A stretch of 52,765 bases of DNA from Deltaproteobacteria bacterium (GCA_009692615.1 SHYW01000027.1:1-52765); one strand, 5' to 3'. Counted from the first letter of the stretch, positions 9,065 through 17,917 are shown. Translations and numbers: made by a program. Notes: a model not told the origin generated them from the letters alone.

Positions 9065-10084
9065 TTACAGCGCTGCCAGCGCCGGCATCACCCGGTCAGT
9101 GAACAGATGGAGATTTTTGAGCGCCAGCTCTTGCGGCATGCCGCCGAAGTGGAAGGTGCCGGAGAAGGTCGTGATCCCGGCTTCTTGGTGCCAGCGTTGG
9201 ATTGTGTCGGCGCAGCGTTCGGGATCGCCGACGATGATGAAGCCGCGCGCCATGTCGGCGCCGATGTCGCGTTCGGTGAGTTTTCGCGTCGGATCGGCGG
9301 CGGTGTGGAGGTCGCTGTAGTTTTTCATGAACGGTGCGGCTTCGCGCATGCCCCGTTCGAAACTATCCGAGACGTAAATGTGAAACTTGCCGAGCACGTC
9401 GCGGCTGACGAAGTCATGGCCGGCGTCGGCCAACTCGCCGCGGTAGATTTTTACCAACTCGCGTAGCGCGTCGGTGGTCGGATGGACGAAGGGCACGGTC
9501 ATCAAATCGTAGCCATGCTTGCCGGCCCAGCGAAAAGTTTCTTCGCTGCGGGTGGCGCCGACCCAGATGCGAGGATGGGGCCGCTGCACCGGCTTCGGTA
9601 AAATATCGACGTTGTCGTAATTATAGAATTCGCCGTGAAAATTAACCGGTCCATCGGACCAAGCTTGGCGGATGATCTCGGCGCATTCGATGAAGCGCGC
9701 CGTCGCTTCGTCGCGGTTCATGCCGAACTTGCGATACTCCACCGGTTCGCTGCTCTTGCCGATACCGAAATCCAAGCGCCCGCCGGAGATCACATCGGCT
9801 ATGGCGTAAGCTTCGGCGAGTTCGATCGGGTTGTGCAGCGGCAACACCGCGACGGCGACGCCCAAACGAATGCGCGTCGTTCTGCTTGCTAGCGCGGCCA
9901 AGAACGTCGGCGGATGGGGCAAGCTGCCGCCGTAGACGCCGAAATGATGTTCGGTGATCCACGCTTGATTGAAGCCGAGCTTTTCAACTTCGATGATCTG
10001 GTCGTACATCTGCCGGTAAAAGTCCGGCAGCGGCCCTTCGACGTCCGGCATGTAGGTTGGAAGAATGTGAATGCCAAATTTCAT
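9065..10084 (-). CDS. LLM-class flavin-dependent oxidoreductase
   Basis: 339 aa with the hallmark sequences of the bacterial luciferase family (PF00296): N-terminal MKFGIHILP, AWITEHHFGVYGGSLPHPP at about 41-59, RIRLGVAVAVLPLHNPIELAE at about 72-92, and the FMN/F420-binding-type GRLDFGIGKSSEP. The C-terminal FIIVGDPERCADTI is the typical gate region. Members are cytoplasmic FMN or F420 monooxygenases acting on aliphatic or aromatic compounds; the substrate cannot be assigned. Start at 10084 is supported by GAGGT six bases upstream. It is the last gene of a leftward cluster with a Bug-type binding protein, an aldo/keto reductase and an NMT1-type binding protein, which suggests breakdown of an imported organic compound. 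Confidence 0.93.
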   Translation of the reverse strand: MKFGIHILPTYMPDVEGPLPDFYRQMYDQIIEVEKLGFNQAWITEHHFGVYGGSLPHPPTFLAALASRTTRIRLGVAVAVLPLHNPIELAEAYAIADVISGGRLDFGIGKSSEPVEYRKFGMNRDEATARFIECAEIIRQAWSDGPVNFHGEFYNYDNVDILPKPVQRPHPRIWVGATRSEETFRWAGKHGYDLMTVPFVHPTTDALRELVKIYRGELADAGHDFVSRDVLGKFHIYVSDSFERGMREAAPFMKNYSDLHTAADPTRKLTERDIGADMARGFIIVGDPERCADTIQRWHQEAGITTFSGTFHFGGMPQELALKNLHLFTDRVMPALAAL

Positions 10085-10106
10085 GTGACCTCAATCATCC
10101 GATCGG

Positions 10107-10175
10107 AAGGGCAAGGCACGCCTTGCCCCTACGCGTCCGATTTCTTGTTTGCGCTCTTTGCGTCCTTTGCGGTTA
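10107..10175. repeat. GGGGCAAGGC palindrome plus half CTTTGCG repeat
   Basis: GGGCAAGGCACGCCTTGCCC followed by CTAC at 10109-10132 is a near-perfect short palindrome of the GTAGGGGC type. The run TTGCGCTCTTTGCGTCCTTTGCGG at 10149-10172 is one arm of the GCAAAG/CTTTGCG long palindrome (compare 42664-42757). Its partner arm is missing, so the element is truncated. Confidence 0.7.
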
Positions 10176-10228
10176 AATAATCCCCGTCCGAGATCCACGG
10201 GCGCGATGAATCCCGTCACTACATTCGA

Positions 10229-11248
10229 CTAAAACAGTACGCTCTTCAACTTCGCCAACACCGCTGGGTCGAGGTTGAAAATCGCGTCGACGGTTTTCTT
10301 CATATCCTCGGCGGTGACGGGTGCTAAGCCGAGACGAGCTTTTTCCGCTTCGGCGATGAACTCGGGATCTCTGACCGTCTCTTGCAAAGCTTTTTGCAGT
10401 AGCTGGGCGCGATCGAGCGGCGTGCCCGGCGGCAGCGCGAGAGTCTTGGTGATCTTGCTCGGAAAGTGAATGCCGATTTCGATCAGCTGCTTGGCTTCCG
10501 CTGTCTTCGCTAGATCGATGGCCAAGGGAACCTTGGGCAAATCGGCGAACGGTTTGGGCACGGTTTGCAGCACGATACCGACCACGCCTGTCTCTAACGA
10601 TTTTTGCCAGGCGCCGCGCATGGTGTCCCAGCCCCAAGTGGTGCCGTCGATCTCGCCGCTCTCGGCGGCCAGCCGCATGTCGGCGGTGCCTTTGTAACCG
10701 GAAATAATTTGGATCGGCAAGTTCAACGCCGCTTTGATCACCTTGATGACGTTGTCGGTGCCGAAGGCGCCCGGCCCGGTGGTGCCCATCTTCACCGGCG
10801 TTTTCGCTGCGAACCATTTTTCCATGCTCGAAATGCCGCTCGCTTTGGTGAGCGCGATGGCGCTCTCGTCGCGCGCGGCGGCGCCGACGTAAACGAATTT
10901 CTTCATATCGAGAGCGATGCCCGGCTGTCCGGTCGCTTGGCTGAAAGCGAAGCCGCCGCTGAAGTGGCCCATGGTCAAACCGTCGGGCTTGGCGACTTTG
11001 TAAAGATGATTGGCCGCCAGCAAACTGCCGGCGCCGGCCATGTTGTCGACCAAAAACGTCGGATGGCCGGGAATGTATTTACCCATATGGCGCGACAGCA
11101 TTCTTGCCAAGGCGTCGTAACCGCCGCCGGGCGAGTAGCCGACGATGATGCGAATGGTTTTGCCCTGATAGTAGTCGGATTGCGCGTCAACGTTGCCGAC
11201 TAGAATTCCCAGCGCCAAGAGAACTTGACTGAAAATGTTTTTGCTCAT
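10229..11248 (-). CDS. Bug/TctC-family tripartite tricarboxylate binding protein
   Basis: 339 aa from the ATG at 11248 (GAGG 11 bases upstream; an in-frame TTG at 11269 is less likely). Signal peptide of about 22 residues ending VDAQ. Family features of PF03401: GKTIRIIVGYSPGGGYDALARML, the membrane-distal loop FLVDNMAGAGSLLAANHLY, KPDGLTMG, and YKGTADMRLAAESGE in the ligand-contact region. It ends with the family-typical LDPAVLAKLKSVL. Such proteins bind carboxylated compounds in the periplasm and normally deliver them to TctA/TctB; neither is present here. It lies between the LLM enzyme and the aldo/keto reductase in one leftward cluster. Confidence 0.93.
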   Translation of the reverse strand: MSKNIFSQVLLALGILVGNVDAQSDYYQGKTIRIIVGYSPGGGYDALARMLSRHMGKYIPGHPTFLVDNMAGAGSLLAANHLYKVAKPDGLTMGHFSGGFAFSQATGQPGIALDMKKFVYVGAAARDESAIALTKASGISSMEKWFAAKTPVKMGTTGPGAFGTDNVIKVIKAALNLPIQIISGYKGTADMRLAAESGEIDGTTWGWDTMRGAWQKSLETGVVGIVLQTVPKPFADLPKVPLAIDLAKTAEAKQLIEIGIHFPSKITKTLALPPGTPLDRAQLLQKALQETVRDPEFIAEAEKARLGLAPVTAEDMKKTVDAIFNLDPAVLAKLKSVLF

Positions 11249-11285
11249 GACAAATATCCTCAAGGACAATTTAGACTTGCAGCCG

Positions 11286-12233
11286 TCAATAATTTCCCGT
11301 CAGCGAATTCAAATTGCCGAACACTTCAATCAAACGCTGGCGCACCGGTGCGGGCAAGGCGGGCCGCAGCAGCGATTCGACATTAGCTTTGAGATGGGCT
11401 GGATTGCCTGTGCCGGTGAGCACGCTGTCGACTCCCGTCTCGTGACGGCAAAAGCGATAGGCGCCGTCTTGGATCGAAGTCGCGCCGCCTTCGTTGAGCA
11501 AAAAATCCAGCGGTGCGTCGGCGTTCACGGCATCGGCCGCAAGGGCGCCTTTGGCGATCAGCTCGGCGCAGAGTTTTTTCAAACGCTCCGGCTGACTCAA
11601 GGCGCGGCGCAGCGCGTAGCTGACCAGCACTCCAACGTCGTTCGCCTTGGCCAGCGGCAAGATGTTTTTGCGCGCGCAGGGATTGAGCAGGTTGAAGCCG
11701 ACCATGATCACGTCCCAGACATTGTCGCGCAGCGCCTGTTCGAGCATGGTGTGCAAAGAGTCGACGACGAAACGCTCGGTGATGCCGAGCGCGCGAATCT
11801 TGCCTTCGTCTCGCAAACGCAACATGGTTGGCAGGTGGCGCTCCACGGCGTTGCGATAATCCTTCGGCTCGGCGCCATGAACATGGTAGACATCGACATA
11901 ATCGGTGCCGAGATTTTTCAAGCTCTGTTCGAGCGAACGGCGAATCTCGCCGGCGGGATCGCCATGATCCTCAGGCACGATATTTTTCTTGGTCGAGATC
12001 ACCAGCCGGTCGCGCGCCACGCCGGCAATCGCCTTGCCGACGACGGCCTCGGTGCCGTACCACTCCGCCGTGTCGAAAAAATTAATTCCTAGATCGATGG
12101 CGCCACGCACATGGGCGACGACATCGTTTTCGCTTTTGTTTTTGTCCTTGAGCCCCAAGCGGCTCGGCCCGCCGCAGCCCAAGCCGGCGATGCTGACTTT
12201 CAACTTTGTCCGACCTAGCGTTGTGTATTCCAT
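11286..12233 (-). CDS. Aldo/keto reductase
   Basis: 315 aa TIM-barrel oxidoreductase (PF00248). The catalytic tetrad can be placed: D54 and Y59 in FFDTAEWYG, K82 in ISTKKN, and H119 in DVYHVHG. NADPH is the usual cofactor, and carbonyl groups of small organic molecules are the usual substrates. An insert with two cysteines (FNLLNPCARKN) and the C-terminal SVLTGTGNPAHLKANVESL match the dehydrogenase-like AKR branch. No ribosome-binding site stands out. The gene starts 27 bases after the stop of the NMT1-type binding protein, so they are probably one transcript. Confidence 0.92.
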   Translation of the reverse strand: MEYTTLGRTKLKVSIAGLGCGGPSRLGLKDKNKSENDVVAHVRGAIDLGINFFDTAEWYGTEAVVGKAIAGVARDRLVISTKKNIVPEDHGDPAGEIRRSLEQSLKNLGTDYVDVYHVHGAEPKDYRNAVERHLPTMLRLRDEGKIRALGITERFVVDSLHTMLEQALRDNVWDVIMVGFNLLNPCARKNILPLAKANDVGVLVSYALRRALSQPERLKKLCAELIAKGALAADAVNADAPLDFLLNEGGATSIQDGAYRFCRHETGVDSVLTGTGNPAHLKANVESLLRPALPAPVRQRLIEVFGNLNSLTGNY

Positions 12234-12260
12234 TTTGGCAATTGCTCAACCGGTAACAAT

Positions 12261-13253
12261 CTAGCGCAATCCTTCGCCGGCGTTGCGCGCCATGGTGAAG
12301 TCGAAAACCCGCTCCGGTGCGATCTGCGGCGGCGGTTTGACGCGCTGGGCTGCGGTCGCGATCATCTCGCGCTGCAATTTTTCATCGATGATGCCGGTGA
12401 GCGAGTAGCCTTGCACGGCCGCTTCGTAGGCGCGTTCGGCAAATCGTTCGCGTTCCTTGCCGAGCTCGACGTAGTTTTTTTGGATCAGCGTTTCGACGGC
12501 ATAGCGCTTGTCGTTTTTTAACAAGCGTAGGGCGCGCAGCGTGGCGCGGATGACTTTGGTCACGACTTCGGGTTTCTCGCTGAGCAGCGCTTTGGTCACG
12601 GCGAGTCCGCCTTGCACGGCGCGGTAGTAGTCGCCGCCCGAGGCGACTTTTCGAAAGCCCTCGTCCTGGGCGACGAAGGTATTCGGTATCTGCAACATCA
12701 CCGCGTCGATGACGCCAGCGCGCAACGACATATACGACACGTCGCCACCACCCAGCGATAAGAATGTAACCTGGTCGACGGGAATTTGATTCGCCAACAA
12801 GATTTGCCGGATGATTAACTCAGGTAAGCCGCCGACGCCGCCGAAGCCGATGCGCTTGCCGCGCAGTTGGGAGATACTCGCGATGCTGGCGTGGCCCATT
12901 AAATCGAAAGAGGGCCGCTCGCTCATCGCCATGACGACGCGCACGTCGGCGCCGTTGACCGCGGCGCTGAGCGCGGTGCCCGTGGCAGTGCCGAAATCAA
13001 TGCTGCCGCCGAGCGTCGCCTGTACGGTTAGACTAGCTTTGAAAAGAATGATCTCGGCGTCGATGCCTTCGTCGCGAAAAAAACCGCGCTCGCGCGCCAC
13101 CCAAAATGGCAAGTCGAGGGTGCCGCGCGAGACTACGGCGATGCGGATAGGAATGAGTTTCACCGATTTCTCCGCGGCGCATACTCGGGCAGCGACAGGG
13201 CTGGTTGCGATGATGCAAATTAATAGCAGCGACAGGCGCGCGACGCGATTCAT
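12261..13253 (-). CDS. NMT1/SsuA-type substrate-binding protein
   Basis: 330 aa with a signal peptide (LSLLLICIIATSPVAARVCAA). The mature part begins with a beta strand followed by GTLDLPFWVARERGFFRDEGIDAE-type sequence (an NMT1/THI5-like hallmark), then the hinge region LRGKRIGFGGVGG. Members are periplasmic binding proteins for ABC importers of nitrate, sulfonates, taurine, thiamine precursors or aromatic acids; the ligand is not predictable. Unlike the other nine NMT1-type proteins here, it lacks the C-terminal D-x-(S/R)-(I/F)-(V/I)-x-x-L-E signature and ends in FDFTMARNAGEGLR. No permease or ATPase gene is adjacent. It is the first gene of the leftward cluster down to 9065. Confidence 0.92.
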   Translation of the reverse strand: MNRVARLSLLLICIIATSPVAARVCAAEKSVKLIPIRIAVVSRGTLDLPFWVARERGFFRDEGIDAEIILFKASLTVQATLGGSIDFGTATGTALSAAVNGADVRVVMAMSERPSFDLMGHASIASISQLRGKRIGFGGVGGLPELIIRQILLANQIPVDQVTFLSLGGGDVSYMSLRAGVIDAVMLQIPNTFVAQDEGFRKVASGGDYYRAVQGGLAVTKALLSEKPEVVTKVIRATLRALRLLKNDKRYAVETLIQKNYVELGKERERFAERAYEAAVQGYSLTGIIDEKLQREMIATAAQRVKPPPQIAPERVFDFTMARNAGEGLR

Positions 13254-13331
13254 GGGAGTCTCCGTGCCGCGAAACTAGTGCAAAGCGATCCATCCGTCAA
13301 ATCGAAAACGCTGATCACGGCTCGTATCCGT

Positions 13332-13380
13332 AAATCTGCAATCTGCAATCTGCAATCTGGAATTTGGAATTTGTAATTCG
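13332..13380. repeat. AATCTGC tandem and AATTTG low-complexity repeat
   Basis: Four near-tandem units of the heptamer AATCTGC/G are followed by GAATTTG units. The same AT-rich motif recurs at 14304-14331 and 33857-33891, always between genes. No coding potential or stable hairpin is evident. Confidence 0.7.
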
Positions 13381-13456
13381 CGCATCGCGCCGCCATTGAC
13401 GCTTATGACGAAACTTTGTTAGAAGTTACGCAGCTGACTTAGGAAGGAGATTCGTT

Positions 13457-13957
13457 ATGGCTTACACGCTCGAATCGTTTGCCTCGGAGATACAGGGGAT
13501 ACTCAAAGCGGACCCGGGCCGCACCGGTCGCGAGCAGGTTAAAAACCTGGTCCAGGAAGCGCTCAAAGACGAAAAGTTCGTCGCCGCTTACGTCAACGAC
13601 AACACGCCCGACCGCCAGGTGATCTACGAAGACGCCGATCTCGGATTTTGCGTCTGCGCCCACGTCAACCGCGAGGCCAAAGAGGCCAATCCCCACGATC
13701 ACGGCAGCTCCTGGGCGATCTACGGCCAGGCTTGGGGCGAAACCCAAATGAGCGACTGGGAAGTTATTGAAGCCGCCGCTGAAGGTAAGCCGGGAAAAGT
13801 CCGGCGCGGCCAAGTGTACATGCTCAAACCGGGCATGGCGCATATTTATCACGAAGGCGACGTGCACTCGCCCAAACGCACCGCGGCCACGGGGTTGCTG
13901 CGCATCGAAGGCAAGAACACCACGAAGTTGAAACGGTTCCCTTACAAAGCGGTGTGA
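13457..13957 (+). CDS. Small cupin protein, possibly dioxygenase-like
   Basis: 166 aa preceded by a strong AAGGAG site. A helical N-terminal region (1-45) is followed by a jelly-roll segment with NPHDHGSSWAIYGQAWGETQ, in which H80, H82 and possibly E95 form the usual metal site. A further His-rich stretch HIYHEGDVHSPK (129-140) can supply the last ligand. The layout resembles the cysteine-dioxygenase-type cupins (PDO/ADO/CDO), which oxidise thiols or small acids with non-haem iron. The substrate is unknown. It is a single gene that reads away from the leftward cluster next door. Confidence 0.8.
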   Translation: MAYTLESFASEIQGILKADPGRTGREQVKNLVQEALKDEKFVAAYVNDNTPDRQVIYEDADLGFCVCAHVNREAKEANPHDHGSSWAIYGQAWGETQMSDWEVIEAAAEGKPGKVRRGQVYMLKPGMAHIYHEGDVHSPKRTAATGLLRIEGKNTTKLKRFPYKAV

Positions 13958-13974
13958 GCGTCAAACGCCAAGCG

Positions 13975-14000
13975 CGCGCATTCACGCTATTGAATGTGCG
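13975..14000. terminator. Hairpin after the cupin gene
   Basis: CGCGCATTCA (13975-13984) and TGAATGTGCG (13991-14000) form a 10-bp stem with one wobble pair and a six-base loop, 17 bases after the cupin stop codon. There is no T-run, so it is an atypical terminator or an mRNA end-stabilising hairpin. Confidence 0.4.
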
Positions 14001-14017
14001 AGGCTCGAATCACGCGA

Positions 14018-14218
14018 TCAATTGTACGGGTTCTTGAACAGGCCGACGAGACCGGTGGTGCCCTTGGTGCGGCCATTCAATTTTGCCAAAAGCTCGTCGC
14101 GGGTGAGACCAGCCGGCAGTTCCGTCGGTTCGAGAGCAGTGGTAAATTCTCTTCATGGACATAGCTCGCCATCAAGATAGATCTTTTTTACGATGAAAAA
14201 GCTATCGCAAACGCGGCG
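14018..14218 (-). pseudogene. Possible gene remnant of unknown family
   Basis: Read leftward, this stretch has protein-like composition in one frame: FFIVKKIYLDGELCP, then an in-frame TGA at 14153-14155, then EFTTALEPTELPAGLTRDE and a C terminus ending in GLVGLFKNPYN with a stop at 14018. No start codon with a ribosome-binding site is found, and nothing upstream continues it. I do not recognise the family. It sits in the 389-base gap between 13958 and 14346. The rest of the gap holds the cupin hairpin and an AATTTG repeat at 14304-14331. It could be the decayed 3' end of a former gene, or chance. Confidence 0.3.
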
Positions 14219-14303
14219 AGATCTGTCAGGGCGATATCGGCGTCGGCGATAATCAAGCGCGCTATCGCGAGTGACCGGAGCAAAAAACAGGCTCTGGAAA
14301 TTT

Positions 14304-14331
14304 TGCAATCTGAGATTTGTAATTTGAAATT
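14304..14331. repeat. AATTTG low-complexity repeat
   Basis: TTGCAATCTGAGATTTG followed by TAATTTGAAATT matches the repeats at 13332-13380 and 33857-33891. It lies immediately downstream of the MFS gene. Confidence 0.55.
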
Positions 14332-14346
14332 GCCAGCGCAGCGGGC

Positions 14347-15663
14347 CTACGCGCGCGCCGCTTCGGCGCTCACCGGAAGGACGGGCGCGGCATCTCGATC
14401 CCGACGAATCATCAGCGCCATGCCGGCCGCCAGTAAACCCATCACCGCGCCGGTCAAAAAAGCATAATAGTACTCGCCGAAATGGCTGTAGAGCCAGCCG
14501 GCGCCGAGGGCGGCGATGGCACTGCCGATTTGGTGCGACACGAAAACCAAGCCGAAGATCACGCCGACCCGGTCTTGGCCAAAATGTTTGGCGATCAACG
14601 CGACGGTCGACGGTCCGGTGGCGAACCAGTCGAGGCCGTACAAAACCGCGAAGACGAAAAGACCCGCGGCGTCGGTCACGTAGGGCAGAACGAAAAGCGA
14701 TAGGCCGCGAAACAAATACGCCGCCGACAATACCTTGCGCGCGTCCATGCGATCGCAGAGCCAGCCGGCGAAGGTCGTACCGATAAAACTCGCCACGCCC
14801 ATGATGCCGAGCGCGGTGGCCGCCGTCACCTCCGGGATACCGCGCTCGATGGCGTGCGGGATCATGTGCGTACCGACTAGACCGTTCGACGTCATGCCGC
14901 AGATAAAAAAACTACCGCTCAACAACCAGAACGTCGGCGTCTTAATCGCGTCGCCGAAAGTGGCAATCGAGAAAGCGCGCGGCGCGGCGCGCGCCTGAGT
15001 GCGTTGCTCGGCGGTGGTCGTGGCATCTGTGTAAGGTTCGAGACCCAGTTCGCCAGGATAATCGCGCAGCCAGAGCCATATCGCCGGGAGCAGCAACAAC
15101 GCAGTGCCGACAATCAACATCATCGCCGGCCGCCAGCCATGGGATAAAATCAGTGACATGAGGATCGGCAGAAAAATAACTTGGCCAGTGGCGTTAGCGT
15201 TGGTGAGAATGCCCAACGCCAAGCCGCGCCGGGCGATGAACCAACGGCTGGCCACGCTCGCCGACAACGCCGGCGTCACGCCGGTGGCGATGCCGAGCAC
15301 GACGCCCCAGAGGAGAATGAATTGCCAGAGCTCGCGGACGAATACCGTGCCGGTGACGCCGAGTGCGATAGTCGAGAGACAACCGATCACGACCCGCCGA
15401 GCACCGTAACGGTCGAGCAACCAACCGCCCACCGGCGCCATGAAACCATAGGTCAGAAGATTCAAACTCGCCGCCGCGGAGATCGCCGTGCGGCCCCAAC
15501 CGAATTCTTTCTCCAATGGATGGATCAGCACGGACGGCGCCGAGCGCACCGCCGACGCCGCCAGGTAGGCGAGAAAGCTGAGCGCGATGATGAACCAGCC
15601 GTAGTAAAAGGGAAACGCGAAAGGCACGCGCCGCGCCGTTGTCTTGGTGGAAACTTCCAACAT
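14347..15663 (-). CDS. MFS transporter (paralogue of 4866-6188)
   Basis: 438 aa with about twelve membrane segments and motif A as GGWLLDRYGARRV. N-terminal FPFYYGWFIIALSFLAYLAA and RSAPSVLIHPLEKEFGWGRT closely match the transporter at 4866-6188, and similarity continues over the whole length (for example FLLWGVVLGIATGVTPALSA and MIPHAIERGIPEVTAA). The two are duplicated organic-anion-type MFS carriers separated by about 8 kb. No enzyme gene is directly coupled to it. The MITE-like element at 15704-15835 lies just upstream and may separate the gene from its original promoter. Confidence 0.92.
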   Translation of the reverse strand: MLEVSTKTTARRVPFAFPFYYGWFIIALSFLAYLAASAVRSAPSVLIHPLEKEFGWGRTAISAAASLNLLTYGFMAPVGGWLLDRYGARRVVIGCLSTIALGVTGTVFVRELWQFILLWGVVLGIATGVTPALSASVASRWFIARRGLALGILTNANATGQVIFLPILMSLILSHGWRPAMMLIVGTALLLLPAIWLWLRDYPGELGLEPYTDATTTAEQRTQARAAPRAFSIATFGDAIKTPTFWLLSGSFFICGMTSNGLVGTHMIPHAIERGIPEVTAATALGIMGVASFIGTTFAGWLCDRMDARKVLSAAYLFRGLSLFVLPYVTDAAGLFVFAVLYGLDWFATGPSTVALIAKHFGQDRVGVIFGLVFVSHQIGSAIAALGAGWLYSHFGEYYYAFLTGAVMGLLAAGMALMIRRDRDAAPVLPVSAEAARA

Positions 15664-15703
15664 CGCTTGTCCTTACCACAAAGAGCCAGGATGCATAAGG
15701 CCG

Positions 15704-15835
15704 GGTAGTGGTTCAGCCTGGCGAGATCCCTCACTTCGTTCGGGATGACCACCGTTCGCAATTTGTCATTTCGAGCCCAGCGAGAAATCTTGCTCACTCC
15801 ATGTACCGACACCGTAATCTTACTGAACCATTACC
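15704..15835. mobile_element. MITE-like element with 13-bp terminal inverted repeats and 8-bp target duplication
   Basis: The left end GGTAGTGGTTCAG (15704-15716) and right end CTGAACCATTACC (15823-15835) are inverted copies with a single mismatch. The octamer TAAGGCCG is repeated exactly on both sides (15696-15703 and 15836-15843). This is what insertion with an 8-bp target duplication leaves. The interior also pairs with itself: a GAGATCCCTC...GGGATGAC segment is the inverted, diverged partner of GTCATTTCGA...GAAATCTTG. The 132-bp element is therefore one long imperfect hairpin. It encodes no protein and would need a transposase supplied elsewhere. Confidence 0.75.
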
Positions 15836-15952
15836 TAAGGCCGAGGTCGGTTTTTCGTGCCGCGCCAAGCGCCACTTTCGTTCTTGATCCAACATTGATA
15901 TGCACTCCAACAGTTCGAGTGCCGCGCCGCTCAATCTCGCTAGGGGGTGCTT

Positions 15953-16996
15953 ATGTTACCGCTTGCCACTTCGAGGAAAATTTTTTCGCTTTGGCTATTT
16001 TTGCTAGTTGCCTGCGCACTCGCCGCGCCGCTTGGCGATATTCCGTTTAGCCACGGCGCTAGCGCGCCGACGCGGGTAACCATCGCTTATCCCAGTCCGA
16101 GCCCGCGCGTCGCGCCGCTGTGGGTGGCGCAGGATTTGGATTTCTTCGGCAAGTACGGCATCCGCGCGCAGACCGTGCTGGTACGCAATAACCAAATGCT
16201 CACCGCCGGCCTCGCCGCCGGCGATCTCGATGTCGGCTACACCGGCGGCACCACCGTGCTGCAAGCCGCGCTGGCGGGCGTGGAACTTAAAATGATCGCC
16301 AACCTCGTCACCCGCGGCAGAGGCTATCTATTGGTCCGATCGGATATCAAGAAAGCCGCTGACTTGGCCGGCAAGCGGATCGGCGTGCAGAGCATTGGTG
16401 GGACCATCTGGATGTACGTCATCCTTGCCCTCGAGCAGCTCGGCGTCGACGTGGCGCGCGACAAAATTCGTCTGCTCGTCATCGGCGACCAAACCGTCAC
16501 CGTCCGCGCGCTGGAAACCCAGGTGATCGACGCGGCGGTATTCACTTCACGGACTTATATTCCGAGCCTACAGCAAAAAGGGTTTGCCATTTTGACCGAC
16601 GTCTACCCCGCCATGGCGGCCACCGGCATCGTCACGCGCAAGAGTCATTTGGAAAAAAACCCAGCGATGATCGAGAATGTCGCCAAAGCGCTGATCGAAG
16701 GGGAATTCTTTGCTCTGGCGCAGAGCAACAAAGCTTTGACCGTCAAATCGATCATGAGTCATCTAAAACTCTCCGATCCGACGTCAGCCGAGGAAGGCTA
16801 CGGTGAATTGGCCAAGGAGCTCGATACCAAACCCTATCCGTCCATCGATGGATTGAAAAACATGCAGCGGCTGATGGCGATGCAAAATCCCAAACTCAAC
16901 GACGTCAACCCAGCCAATCTGATGGACGGTTCGATCTTGCGCAAACTCGAAGACAGCGGATTTCTTGCCCAGATGGCGGCGCGCTATCGGGAGTGA
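15953..16996 (+). CDS. NMT1/SsuA-type substrate-binding protein
   Basis: 347 aa from the ATG at 15953, preceded by AGGGGG; a GTG two codons earlier is the alternative. Signal peptide core LWLFLLVACALAAP. The mature protein has the NMT1 features RVAPLWVAQDLDFFGKYGI, then LAGKRIGVQSIGGTIWMYV at the hinge, and ends with NLMDGSILRKLEDSGFLAQM, the C-terminal signature shared by most NMT1-type proteins in this window. Expected in the periplasm binding a small organic or sulfur/nitrogen compound. A VOC-type gene follows 34 bases downstream and is probably co-transcribed. No importer membrane genes are adjacent. Confidence 0.92.
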   Translation: MLPLATSRKIFSLWLFLLVACALAAPLGDIPFSHGASAPTRVTIAYPSPSPRVAPLWVAQDLDFFGKYGIRAQTVLVRNNQMLTAGLAAGDLDVGYTGGTTVLQAALAGVELKMIANLVTRGRGYLLVRSDIKKAADLAGKRIGVQSIGGTIWMYVILALEQLGVDVARDKIRLLVIGDQTVTVRALETQVIDAAVFTSRTYIPSLQQKGFAILTDVYPAMAATGIVTRKSHLEKNPAMIENVAKALIEGEFFALAQSNKALTVKSIMSHLKLSDPTSAEEGYGELAKELDTKPYPSIDGLKNMQRLMAMQNPKLNDVNPANLMDGSILRKLEDSGFLAQMAARYRE

Positions 16997-17030
16997 ATGG
17001 CGGCGCTATTTAATTTTTTTTTGGGAAACT

Positions 17031-17888
17031 ATGTTGGAATATGCGAATGAAGATGTCGGCAACATCGTGTTGTTGGAACATGTCAACTTGCAGGTTCCCG
17101 ACCAAGCGTTGGCGACGCTCTTTTACATGGTCGGCCTCGGTTTGACTCGCGATCCCTATTTCAACATCGGCGTGCGCAACATGTGGGCCAATGCCGGCGA
17201 GCAGCAGTTTCATTTGCCGATCCGGCCGACGCAGGTCCTGCATGGTCACATCGGTGTCGTCCTGCCGGACCTCGATTCTCTCAAAGAGCGCTTGGCTTCA
17301 GTGGAAGAGCCGCTGGCTCAGACGAAATTCTCTTGGTCGGCGCAGGCCGATCATATCGCCGTCACTTGCCCGTGGGGAAATCGTTTTCGTTGCCACGCCG
17401 CCAGCCCAAGCTTTGGCGACATGGCGCTGGGCATTCCCAACGTCGAGTTTCTCGTCGAGCGCGATCGCGCCGCGGCGATCGCGCGTTTTTACGATCAAGT
17501 GTTGATGGCGCCGGCAAAAGTGGAAACCAGCGATGCGGGTGCGGTCGCGCGGGTGAAAATCGGCCGCCATCAAGCGCTGGTCTTTCGAGAATCCAACGAA
17601 CCGTGGCCCGACTATGACGGCCACCACATCGCGATTTACGTATCAAAGTTTTCTCGTCCCTACGATTTTCTCAAACACCGCGGCCTAATCAGCGAAGAGG
17701 TGCGCAATCATCAATTTCGCTTCAAACAACTGGTCGACCCGACCAACGATCAGGCGATTTTTCTCGTCGAGCATGAAGTGCGCAGTTTGCATCATCCGAT
17801 GTATCGCCGCGTGATGGTCAATCGCGATCCCAACGAGTCGGCGCGCCGCTACCGGCGCGGCCGCGACGATTTGAATCCGTACAATTAA
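17031..17888 (+). CDS. VOC-family (glyoxalase/dioxygenase fold) protein
   Basis: 285 aa from the ATG at 17031. Two VOC modules are visible. The first begins VLLEHVNLQVPDQALATLFY (about 13-32). The second begins ALGIPNVEFLVERDRAAAIARFYDQVL, and contains a central GHHIAIYVSKF and a late QAIFLVEHEVRSLHHP. The family includes metal-dependent glyoxalases, extradiol dioxygenases and resistance proteins. Metal ligands are incompletely conserved in the first module, so activity is uncertain. The C-terminal RRYRRGRDDLNPYN is basic. It follows a binding protein gene by 34 bases, a pairing of transport and enzyme genes seen several times in this window. Confidence 0.75.
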   Translation: MLEYANEDVGNIVLLEHVNLQVPDQALATLFYMVGLGLTRDPYFNIGVRNMWANAGEQQFHLPIRPTQVLHGHIGVVLPDLDSLKERLASVEEPLAQTKFSWSAQADHIAVTCPWGNRFRCHAASPSFGDMALGIPNVEFLVERDRAAAIARFYDQVLMAPAKVETSDAGAVARVKIGRHQALVFRESNEPWPDYDGHHIAIYVSKFSRPYDFLKHRGLISEEVRNHQFRFKQLVDPTNDQAIFLVEHEVRSLHHPMYRRVMVNRDPNESARRYRRGRDDLNPYN

Positions 17889-17917
17889 GGTTTTTCAGGT
17901 TTTACCGTGAAGATGTT

